From assembly GCA_032158295.1 (NCBI GenBank), contig CM063243.1, forward strand, positions 744,001 to 808,000: a DNA stretch of 64,000 nucleotides. Reading direction: 5' to 3'. The position numbers and the translations under genes were made by a program. The stretch comes from Pycnopodia helianthoides (lineage: Eukaryota; Echinodermata; Asteroidea; Forcipulatida; Asteriidae). The notes beneath the pieces were generated by a model. The model made no database searches and was not told where the DNA came from. It saw nothing but the letters and a program-made list of their open reading frames with translations. This document shows, piece after piece, positions 46,220 to 56,944 of this stretch (its first letter is position 1; the number at the start of each line of letters is the position of its first letter).

Positions 46220-46296
46220 TTGATTGTGACAACTGCTTTGATACTATCAACATGGACCATGAAGATGGAGTGATGTCATGGTGCAAGGAGAGTGAC
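46220..46296 (+). CDS. Candidate internal exon, second copy
   Basis: Acceptor CTGTCTTTCAG and donor GTATGA; reads DCDNCFDTINMDHEDGVMSW then CKESD. The donor arises where the 43980 copy has ATCC, so the two exons end differently. Confidence 0.35.
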
Positions 46297-48112
46297 GTAT
46301 GATGGCATGAGGAGACTGATGTCATGGCATGAGGGCACAGTTTAAGTTTCGAATGTCTGTGACCAAAATGGCCTAACGTTAGTTGCGATTCGCACATGGA
46401 AAAGTAAGTAGTTTCATAACAATTATTAAACTGCAAGTTTTACCGCAAAGCCTGATTAAATAAACCCTTCAAATTATTAATAATGACAAGTGACATATTA
46501 CTATACCTCCATGCCGGTTTGTTTGCAGCAATCACACTTAGATTATGTCCTATAGAGAACTTGTCTTGCTATTTATTCTACTGTCTCGGAATAGATTTTT
46601 AGAAATCGAGAGACTTTTCAGTTCTGAAAAGAACTATCCTGCTTATTAACTACTACCGGGGGGGGGGGGGGGGGGGGTCGGTAGGAAATTGGCCAGAACT
46701 AAAAAAGAACTCACTCTGCGGCAGTGAAGTTAATAACGAGAAGTCCCCTCGATCCACTAAGCGAAAGTAGTAGTCCCATATCAAGTTTTTCGTAACGCAC
46801 TAAGTTGTTCATCAAGCATTAATATTTGCAGGTTGTTGATAACAGTTTTTTTTTTTAACTGTTGTCATAATAACTTTACTGTCTCCAATATTGTATCAGT
46901 GGAGTTGAACATATTAAACTTTTTTTCTATAAAAAGGAACAAGATGGGGAACTGATGGACTAATCTACCTTGTACTCAAGAATCAGCTTGATTACTTTCA
47001 TTGCTTAGACTGTCTCGATAAATCATTGGGCAGTTTGCTGCTTTCAACATGGACCTAGAGGACATCTATGGAGGTGTGTGAAGGAGTGAGGGGATTGGCA
47101 TATCAGTTACAGCATCTACTCATCAACAGTTGAGAAGAATGGAATTTCAAAGTGACGTATTGGGTGTAAGTTTAGTTTGGAAGTTTTATTGTCTGATGAG
47201 GACATAACATCTAAGTACTCATTATAGAATTGAAATATGGAATTTCAAGGTAAATAATTTTTAGCTCAATTCAGTACTTGTGCAACTTCAGAAATTTCTT
47301 AAGGTATAGAACCCATTGATGCATCGTAGATCAATCCTCATCTATAGTACTGTAACTTATACAGCCTGCAGCATCAGAATCAAGTTTTCTTCTGAAAAAT
47401 GATTAGAGCATACTGATGGAAACATTGAGTTGTTACACAACCAGTTCTTTTCAGAACCACAACAAATCATGGACTTTGTTTTACCTGAATAATACTTGAT
47501 TGTATCTCCCCCAAGTTTACACTTTTTATTTGTTTCCCTTTCTTTGTCACACAGCATAGATGTTCAGTGATAAGATATAGATCTTATGATGAACACAGTC
47601 ATATAACTTGAAGTTCGTCATGGCAAGATTTTACGCAGATTTTAAGCAACTGTTGCTTCATCAGCATTTTTTCTTCATGATTGCCGCCCACCACATAATC
47701 GGAGGCAATTGACAGCAAGTTGATACATCAGCTGTTATATCAAGATTTGACACCAAAATGTACAGTTCAACGTGAGTGATAACATGCCTCATATTTCTGG
47801 ATCGACAACGGTGAAAGCCACCATTTTAGTTTGGAGGGAACATGAACACTTGATCAGAAAACTATTCAAGAATGACATTACCAAGACCACTTACTTGATT
47901 TACCAGAGCATGTGTCAATTGTTAAACAGTTTATTTCTTGGATAAAAATGTAAAGTTGTCTTGCCTTTCAATTGATTTTTGCTGAGTTGATGATGGTTTT
48001 TGTTAAAAAGTAATGTGAAATATGTCTCCCTTGAAGTTGGGATGTTTTTGTTCACATGCTGGAAATATTTAACTCTGACTGAAATGGTAGTTTGTATAGA
48101 GACTGTCAACTT

Positions 48113-48414
48113 AATACTTGTAACAAGTATTTTGACCGAATACATGTACATACTTGTAATGAGGTACTTTCCTTACAAGTACATGTATTCAAATAAAAGA
48201 TTGCATGTTTGTAATGAGGTACTTCATTACATTCATGCAATTAAATCACGCTTGCAATGAAGTACCTCATTGCAAGTGTGTAAAAGTTTCATGCTTGTAT
48301 ATGAAGTACCTCATTACAAGCATGAAACGTCGTTGGTTAATTTGTAATGCAGTGGCTCATTACAAATTGTGGAACTATTTAAGGTTGTTTGTAATGAAGT
48401 GAACTCATTACAAA
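48113..48414. ncRNA. Cluster of seven consecutive palindromic hairpins, copy B
   Basis: Hairpins at 48113-48131, 48138-48190, 48201-48240, 48247-48280, 48286-48328, 48339-48368 and 48388-48414. Most share a TTGTAATGA..GTAC..TCATTACAA-like core, but the outer stems differ (GAATACATGT, TTGCATG, CACGCTTG, GTTTCATGC, AATT). Each pairs with its own other arm, including a G-T wobble in hairpin 4. It lies upstream of the AATAAA at 48823. This could be a structured RNA, a precursor cluster or a DNA-level palindrome array; function unknown. Confidence 0.7.
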
Positions 48415-48732
48415 TATAAAGACAGCAAGCTTGTCGCTTGAGCACTAGTTATTATTAAGTTACATTTTTGTATAGCTTATTTTGATTTAATATTTTTTAA
48501 TGTTTGGTACTTTGTATTATTTTGTGTAGCATTCTGTCATCCAATTTTTTATCCAAATGGTATAATTGTTTACAAGTATCTGTTATGGGGTGGGTGATGA
48601 CAACCTTCACGTGGTCCACTCTGTTTACGACTAATGTCATCAAACCAATGTATGCACCAAGTGCCACTTTCATAAATGTCTGTTTATTTCAACGTTATCT
48701 CTTTAGTATCTGTTTTTCATTACTATTAATAA

Positions 48733-51700
48733 GATTTGAAGTTATTATGTTATTTTAAATTTAAGTGTTCAGTTTCTGTTGCCAGGTTGTTGAACATTAT
48801 TCATGTATGGCTTATAGTGTGAAATAAATACATAATGTTTTGATTGAGTAACAAAAAAGAAAGTCTCGTTTTGTAATAAATCATTGTATTATAAAAGTTC
48901 CCTGTTGCATCATCAAATTGTGCAGGACGCTTTGTCCTTTCTCTTTTCTCATTTGTTCTTTGTCCAGAACCTAGGACACAATGGCAGCAGCTTTTCCCCT
49001 GTATTTTATGAAAATCTCATAGGTATCTCTTAACATTTGACCTGACCTTTGACCTGAACTTTGACCCGACCTTTGACCCTTAAAAACGTTTATATTAAGT
49101 TTTGAACAGTTTGTTTAGTGTTTTCTTACTCTATTTAAATTGTGTACTCAAAAGAATGACTTTATGACAGTTGGTTTATTTGTATATATTTTTTATTTTC
49201 ATGACTGATTAAGCAAACACAACAAGATGTACTTTATTACAACTGTTTAAGTACTGAGTCAAGCATTCAAATAAACTTATTTTAAAAGCAAACTTCAAAC
49301 TTTTTAGGTACAATTTTAACATTGAAATAAACATAGTTTACGCAAACCTCGTACAGTTTAAATATAAGTTTAACACTGGGAAATAAACTCAAAGAGGGAA
49401 GTGGTTAATAAACACAAGTAGGGAAATGGTAAAAAAAGCAAGGTGGGTAGTGCTAAATAGATGCAAGGATGGAAATATTAAATAGACACATGTTGAGAAG
49501 TGGCAATTAAACCAAGGAACGAAGAGGTCAATAAACACAAGGATGCATGGAAGTTGGTCATTAAACGCATGGAGGGAAATTGTAAGACGCAATAAGGGAA
49601 GTGTTAAATAAATGCATGGAGGGAACAGGTCAATAGGCCCTACCTGCATGGAGGGAAGTGTTAAACAAAGTAAAACACAATTTCGAAAAGGAAACAAGGT
49701 TTACGGAATTGCAGTTATTACGGAAATTTATGTGTTAATTTAGGCTCAAAGTTGAAGAAAATTTCAAAGTTGAATCTAACATGACTGTTGGTAAGAAGTT
49801 AGTTTCTTGCAAATACATAACTTCCCTTGTGATATTGTTTGGAAATTATGTCGCATACTTTGGTTAACCGCTGGAGATGAATTTGTAGATTCGCCCTCAA
49901 GGGAGAGGTACCTATCTTATTTAATCTTTATTTATTTTATCTTTTGTTGACTTGCTGGGTCAGCTACACAAATGCTTCTTAACTAAATAATTGTTTTTAG
50001 AAGTACCGGTATTACAGTTGTTAACTAGATTTCACTTGGATTTTTTTTATTGTCATTGTTTTTTTGTACACACCCCATTATTTTTGGGGGGGGTAAAGAC
50101 CTGTCTTTTGTTTGTAAACACTGACCACCATTTTGTACAGGCAGGCTTGAATATCACAAAATGTATCAACATTTGCAACCTTTTCTATGAAGAATATGTG
50201 ATTTGTTTGCTTGTAGTAGCACAATTTAAATATCAGTGATATGGGTAATTTGATTATTTTCTTAAGGTGTGTTTTTTTGTGCAGTAAAGGCTGCTTGTAC
50301 TTTTGCCAACCAAACTTTTTAGGCCCATATAGTTTGTTAATCTATAAACTGAGAAAATTTAAAATTTGAATGGAAAAGATTATGGTGGCATTTCATAAAG
50401 TGCATTTTTTTAACGTTACACTAAACTCTGACTTTAATTTGGGTCAGATTTGATGCAAACCTACACAAATTGGGTTGTGCGAATACTCATCACGCAGTCA
50501 GGCACTGTAAATAATTTTTTGACTTATTTTTTTAAGTAATTGAAACATAGGCCTCGGGGTTAGTTCGCTCGTCCCCAGCGACTTGCCTTAAAACCAAAGG
50601 CGCTGGGATGGTCAAACGTATCGTTAACGTTAATGCTCAGTCCATGCTCAGTCCCATCATGCATCACACTCACACTGAAAGCACTGCACGCATGACGTAC
50701 TTCCTGAACAAGAATCTGTGCAAGCTGATTAGCCCATCCCAGCGGTCCTGGATAGGCCGCTGGGGCCGAGCGAAAGGGGTTAGGTTATTCGGAAGTTTTG
50801 AGCACGCACATGCTGAAGTGCGCCCTCTAAATCCGAGATTGAAATGTCTGTGTAAAACAAACTTCTTCTGATTTTCACCACTTCCTACTCGTACTCCATG
50901 TTACAGTTTCACACGAGTATTTCTTCCGTAAAAGAAACACTTCTGAATAATTACTTTGCACCTTGTAAGCACCGTGTGTTCTGAACTTCTCTTTTGAAGG
51001 TCGAGATGTGGCATGATTAAAAGTGCTTGCGTCATTTGCGTCGTGATATTTTGTCCAATTGTGTTGGCCTCTTTTTAATGACGTCAATGTGGCGCCATAT
51101 TAAGTATTAAGGGAACGACTTCAATGCTGACGGTCATGACGGTACTGTACTGCAACATCGTGGCCGCAGTTGATGACCATCACCGATGCTTTGCCGTTTT
51201 TGATGTGGGGATTTCTCCATTTCACCAGACTCAATGCGGGCCAATTTGCTTCGTCAATCAAGGACACAGGTTTATTGAATTGTATTCTTAAAAAATATTC
51301 GTCTGCTATCTTGAAAAACCCCCCTTTTTGGCGCACTATGTTGCATTGGTTTTCTATATTCACCAGGATTCAGGAAATAAACTGAAACATTCCACATTGA
51401 TCATATCCTTTATTCATCGTTACTCTTCGTTGTTGCATGAATTTATATGGGGAAAAGACCAGTAGGTAACGTATAGTAAAGACCAGGAGTGAAATTTAGC
51501 CTACGTTTTACATGGACATGATCGAGAAGAACAGTGTCAGTGGCAGATTTTGCTTTGCACATTGTGTGGTGGGGATGGGGCTAGCCAAAACCAGTTCAAC
51601 TTCACACTAGTTATTACTGCCAATTTTTATGACTACTCCCCTGTCATTTGGTCTGACCCTGTCACATGAACAAAAAACGTGGAGGTGAAGGGTTGGACTA

Positions 51701-52103
51701 GGAAGATAGGGTCCGTGTTTTTGCAAGGTGGGGGTGATATGTGAGGGGACGAGTTTAAGGTGACTCTAGCAGTATTTAGATTTTGTTGGGGGGCAGATTC
51801 TTGCTGTCAACATTGTTATTTCAAGAAATGTTTTGATATCTTATGAAGTTATGTATCAAAGCATCTACATAGGACATTGATTTGCATGGGCGTCAATCCT
51901 TGGGCAATAACATTCCCCTCCCCCCTCCCACTTTTTGAAGGATGGGGGACACTCACTTTATCACACACACCCCCCCCTGGTTTTTTCAAACCTTAATTTG
52001 TATCTCATATAGGGCACTGTAGTGTGCTATCTCCAGACTATTAGTTATAAACTCTTGTAGCTCCTCAAGTTGCAAGCAAGAGAACTTATAAAGGCTACTG
52101 TCT
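48733..52103. repeat. Segmental duplication, distal module, copy B
   Basis: Homologous to 34114-37110, and its last part to 39890-40410. It contains AATAAA at 48823, the ~25-bp tandem block at 49372-49670 and TGACGTCA at 51079. It ends where the gypsy LTR starts. Confidence 0.9.
50549..50785. other. ~235-bp CpG-rich insertion in copy B
   Basis: Copy A runs from GAAACA into GGTTATTCGG across a few bases (about 35911-35930). Copy B has ~235 bp between the same flanks, with CCCAGCG and CGCTGGG segments in opposing orientation. Source not identified. Confidence 0.65.
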
Positions 52104-52276
52104 TTAGTATTTCGGGATAAGAGGCAAAGAAATATGGAGGTTCTGGTGCGAGTTGTAAAACGTTGCAACGTGAATACAAGAAGATGCTTGTTCTTTTAAT
52201 GACATCTGAACTTCAACCTTCGACATCAAGTCTTACATGGTAAATTGTAAACAGAGGGCGCTATACAGATGCTACA
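52099..52276 (-). mobile_element. 3' LTR of the gypsy element (inferred)
   Basis: On the minus strand a purine tract (52277-52290, AAAAAGGGAGAGA) is followed by TGTAGCATCTGTATAGCG. Element-specific sequence ends near 52099-52104, where homology to copy A resumes; the ends read TG...CA if 52099 is used. Short for an LTR, and no second copy was found, so the boundary is provisional. Confidence 0.55.
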
Positions 52277-52570
52277 TCTCTCCCTTTTTCCAGATTAAAA
52301 TATACTAATGATCTTTGAAAATAAAATACTGAGACCAAACAATTGGGAAATTAGATGTAGACAAACTTTCTTTCGTTTGTTAAAAAAAAAAAAATACAAT
52401 ATGAGTGCATAGAAACTGTTGAATATGTAGGTTTAGAGTTGCTATTTAGTTTTGCTTATTGAAGGTTACGATTTAAAGGCCTAACAGATAAGGATAATAA
52501 AGTTCCATAGCAGAGTCATATAAAAGTTCAAAGTCATGTTGGTTCTTTGTTAACAGTTACTGTTGGGGAG

Positions 52571-55500
52571 TTACACAAAGTCTTTGAATCTTGTTGGGGC
52601 ATGTTTTTCGCGGAAGGGTCTGTTTGAGTTCACTGGTGGGGTTTGTTCGATGGGCGGAATAGGTTCCTCCTTTCCAAGGAATTTCTTGCAATGGGAGACG
52701 TTGCGAGTGACAACATGGTGGTCATGTTGAGCAGTGATCATAGAGCCCTTTTTATGAGTGACCGTATATAGGCGAGGATGGTAAGGAGGGGTTGTTTTGC
52801 GGAGTGTGTCAAAGTTTTTGACGAGAACAGTGTCACCAACAGTAATAATCGATGGTGTTGTGTGACGACGTTTGTCCGCATGTTGTTTCATTTTTTGCTT
52901 TGCAAGCTTATCACGTTGGCGGAAGTCGGGGTGTCGGTCGTGAGTAGAGTTGTGCATCTGCGGATCAGTGTGTTTATGTTGCGACCAAAGCGTGCAGCCG
53001 CTGGAGCAGTGCCTGTGCTGCAGTGTGGGGTGGAGCGATATGCTCGGAGAAATGTCCAAAGTTCTTGTTTCCATGGCTTACCTTCAGCTTCAGCACAGCG
53101 TACAGCTTTTTTTAGAGTTTTCATGAAATTTTCTGCCTGCCCATTTGCTTCAGGCCAGTGGGGAGTTATTCTCCGGTGGCGAAAACCGAGGTATTCGGAG
53201 AAAGTTTTGAATTCTGCACTGTTGAATGGGGGTCCATTATCAGTTTTCACGACTTCTGGAATGCCATGTGATGCAAAAATTTTGTCTAGGATGGGAATCG
53301 TGGTGCGAGCTGATGTTGAGCGCAAGATTTCAACACATGGGAATCTGGAATAATCATCTATGCACACAAGAAGGTAGTCTCCGGATACAAATGGTCCACA
53401 GAAATCAACACTGACATTTTGCCAAGGATATGCGGGAAGATCCGTCATTGACAAAGGTTCGCGTTTGTGCTCTTTAGTGGAAGATTGACATGCGAGACAG
53501 TGCTTGACAAGTTCTTCTGCTTTCTGATCAATATTTGGGAACCACACCTTCTCACGGAGTAGCGATTTTGTTTTTGATATTCCCTGATGACCAGAGTGGG
53601 CAAGATTGAGAACACGCTGTTGTAGAGTGGTGGGGATGACAATGCGTTGCTCGCGCAGGATTATTCCGCTGTCTGTCACTGTGATGTTTTCTCGAACTGC
53701 CCATATAGCGGGGTAGTTTCCTTTGAGTTTAAACCATTGTCCATCACGATATGCTTGGATGGTGGATTGGAGCGATAGATCTTTGGCAGTTTCTTGACGG
53801 ATTTCATCGAGTGTGATAGCTTTGGGAATCGAATGGTGCGCAATGAAGTTAACAAACTCCTCAGCCTCCACAGAGAGATCATTAATTTCGGTGTTTGTGA
53901 TAGGGTGTCTTGACATGTAATCTGCTGGGTTGTCCTTTCCAGCACAGTGAACAACAGACATGTCATATGATTGCAGTTTTAGTAGCCAGTTTTGTATGCG
54001 TGGAGATGGATTGGCCTGTGGCTTGTTAAAAATGGGAACGAGTGGTTTGTGGTCAGTGACAACTGTGAATGCTTGGCCAAAGACATACATGTGGAAACGT
54101 TGAATCCCCCAAGCGATACCTAATGCTTCTCTCTCAATTTGGCTGTAGCGCTGTTCGGTAGGTGTCAGAGCGCGACTGGCGTAGCTGACCACTTTGCTCT
54201 GTCCGAGTTTATCTGTTTGTGTAAGCATTCCGCCAAGACCAACAGGACTAGCATCTACCCAAATTTCGGTATCTTTAGTTGGGTCAAAGTAAGCACCAAC
54301 TGTTTCCTGCGAAAGTGACTCTTTGAGTAGTTGAAGAGCTTTACGGTGTGTCGCGTTCCATTCAAATTTTGCGTTTTTCTCTGTAAGTACTCGAAGGGGT
54401 TCAGTTATGGTTGAAAGGTTTGGTATGAAGCGTGAACTATAGCTTGCCATACCAAGTAGGCTGCGGACTTCAGCTGGGCTCTGTGGGTCACTGGCGTTTT
54501 TTATAGCGTCAACCTTTGCGGGGTCTGGGGAGACACCTTGGCCGCCAAAGACAAGTCCGAAGAAGTGTATACGTGGTTGGGTGAACTGGCACTTTTCTTT
54601 GTTAACAGTTAGGCCCTTTTGCTGTAAACGTTGTAAGAGCATGTGGAGCCCTTTGTTATGCTCCTCGATGGTAGGGGCATGGATAAGAATGTCGTCTGAG
54701 ACATTTAGTACACCTGGTATACCTTCGATGGTTTGGCGAATTGTGTTTTGGAAAACCTCACTAGCTGATGAGATGCCAAAATTCAGTCTTTTGTACCGCT
54801 TGAGTCCAACGTGTGTAGCAAAAGTTGTGATATACCGACTTTCGGGTGATAATTCAAGCTGATGGTACCCGGAGCGGAGATCCAGTTTGGAGAACACTCG
54901 CGATCCATTGAGTTCAGCGATGAGCTCATCCATTGTTGGTGTTGGGTGGCGTTCGCGCTTAATTGCCTTGTTTGCAGCTCTCATATCTACACACAAGCGT
55001 ATGTTGTCAGGGTTGTGTGGTTTTGGGACCGCGATTATAGGGGATACCCAAGGAGTGGGACCAACAGCATCCTTGATGATATCTTGATCTTCAAGTTCTT
55101 TTAGTTGTTTTTCAATTTGTTTTCGCAGGTGGAAAGGTGCTTTGCGATGTCTCTGAGCGACAGGGGGTATAGATTCATTGATGTGGAGTTGTACCTGGAC
55201 TCCTTCAAGTTTGCCAATGCGTGAAGCAAACAAGTCTGGGTAGGAAGTGGCAAAGTCATTATTGTTATGATCAGTGATGTTGTTAACTGGATCATTGATG
55301 GTGATAAGCCCTAAATCTTGGGCTGTTTGGAGTCCAAGGAGACATCCAGCTTCGTTGTCAACAACAAAAACGTCGGTTGTTATGAAGTGGTTTCCTGTTT
55401 CGAGGAGAGCTGTAAATCTGCCAAGTATCGGCAGTGATTCTTTCACACCGTATGGATAGAGGCGAATGTTAGTTTTCCGTAGATTTAGCGACTTGTGGCG

Positions 55501-56490
55501 TGACATGCGACTGAATGTAGATTTATCAATAAGGTTGCGGGGCCATCCAGAGTCGATAATGACGGTCACCTTTATACCTTCAATAGAAATGGTTGCATGA
55601 GGCTTTCTTGAGGTTGGATTAACTGCAAAAACGTATTCATCATCGGATGATGAAGAATTGTCCTCATCCACATTTCTCACGATACGAGGTTTGTATGGTT
55701 TTTGTTGGCTTTGTGAGGATCGACAAACCGAAGAAAAGTGGTTGAGCTTACCGCAATAGTTGCACTCCCTCCCTTTGGCTGGGCAGTCTTTATCATGCGG
55801 GTATTGTCCTCCACAGTTGTAGCATTGTCTTGGTTTGTCATTCCATGACTTGTATGTGTTTTCACGACTGGTACTGGTAGGTTTACCCTTGGGAGTTTGA
55901 CTCGGCGGTCTATTTGAAATTTTGTGAATGGTTTGGTGACTTTCGGTGTGGTTTTCAACGTCACCGGCTCGTTTTTCTGACAATTCTAGGGATCGGGCAA
56001 GCTCTAGCAGCTGTGATAGTGTGTACAGTTTCTCAAGCGCTCGACGGCAAAGTTTTTTTGAAGAGCATCCTGTAATGATCTGTGTGAGCAGTTCGCGATT
56101 AAGATCGGAGAAATCACATTTTTCTGCAGCTTTTCGAAGACGAGTGCAAAACTGATCGACACTTTCCTCAGGATTCTGAGTCAAACGCCTGAAGAGGATG
56201 GTCTCATATATGGGGTTCTGTTTTGGAACAAAATGAGTTGTCAAAGCGTCTTTTGCCTTCTCATAATCGTTCTCATCGCCTGTGTCAGAAAGAGTATCGA
56301 AGACAGTCTGAAGTTGCTCACCTCCATAATGCAGAAGCAAGGCTCGCTTTCTTTTAGCTCCAGTGATGTTAAATCCGACCATTGCTCCTTCGAAACGTTT
56401 CAGCCATTTTTCCCATTTGACACTGAGAGCGGTGGGCTCATGGTAGGGGTCGAACGGGGCCAGGTTTGGCATGTTACTGTTGGATGCCAT
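52571..56490 (-). pseudogene. Ty3/gypsy gag-pol, one frameshift
   Basis: A single frame of 1,200 residues from the ATG at 56490. It contains the capsid-like region (1-200), two zinc knuckles (223-256, CYNCGGQYPHDKDC and CNYCGKLNHFSSVC), and a protease with DSG at 313-315 followed by W rather than the usual A. The reverse transcriptase has KLDLRSGYHQ at ~536 and catalytic SDD at 598-600. RNase H has Asp 746, 813. The integrase has an H-H-C-C finger (965-1001) and D1029, D1084, E1120 with D,D-35-E spacing. Near 52965 the frame shifts; the integrase C-terminal region continues in another frame to 52571. No envelope gene. It drives retrotransposition when intact; this copy is interrupted and has no recognised 5' LTR. 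Confidence 0.9.
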
Positions 56491-56525
56491 GGTTAGCTGG
56501 TTAGCGTATAGCTACTCCTAGAATT

Positions 56526-56546
56526 ATGAGGTTCCATGAACCTCAT
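56526..56546. repeat. Perfect 9-bp-stem hairpin in gypsy leader
   Basis: ATGAGGTTC-CAT-GAACCTCAT, 36 bases upstream of the gag ATG on the minus strand. Possibly a leader RNA structure. Confidence 0.6.
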
Positions 56547-56770
56547 AGAGGTCCATGTACAAACTACAATACAAAACCTTTTTTCATTTACGTTTCTGCA
56601 CCTGGAGTTCTCATTTGAAATCGGATCTCGCCAAAATTAGGCTCTACGTGTTCCTTGGAATCTCATTGAGCGTTGCATGGGTCAAGAAAATCCACTCCGC
56701 AAATTTAAAATTGTTAAAAAGCAATAAATTCTTACCGTCATTCCCAGTCCTCTTCAAACAGTGTGAGTGT

Positions 56771-56908
56771 TATAACAAATATGGCGCTTGCTGCGCTCGC
56801 AAAGGTCTACCGAACAAACTGGTACTCCGCGCGCAGCAACGCTGGTCCCGGCAACTGTAGGTTGGTTTTGTACACACATCATGTGACTCCAGCGCCATAT
56901 TTGTTATG
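56771..56908. mobile_element. Small inverted-repeat element at copy C edge
   Basis: TAACAAATATGGCGCT (56773-56788) and its exact complement (56891-56906) bracket ~100 GC-richer bases. It lies between the gypsy leader and the start of segmental copy C. Confidence 0.55.
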
Positions 56909-56944
56909 TTTTTCTGTTGAACCAAAAATTATATAAGGAAAAAG

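Larger units (their letters stand above)
42836..48732. repeat. Segmental duplication, proximal module, copy B
   Basis: Matches 56911-63901 in order. Local offset is about 15,169 bp at the right end (for example 47915 corresponds to 63084). It holds three ~0.86-kb units, the exon-like blocks, a G20 homopolymer (46658-46677) and the hairpin cluster. Confidence 0.9.

Noticed and set aside
52778..53353. 191-codon plus-strand frame inside the gypsy element
   Set aside because: Shadow of the integrase-coding strand; no independent similarity.
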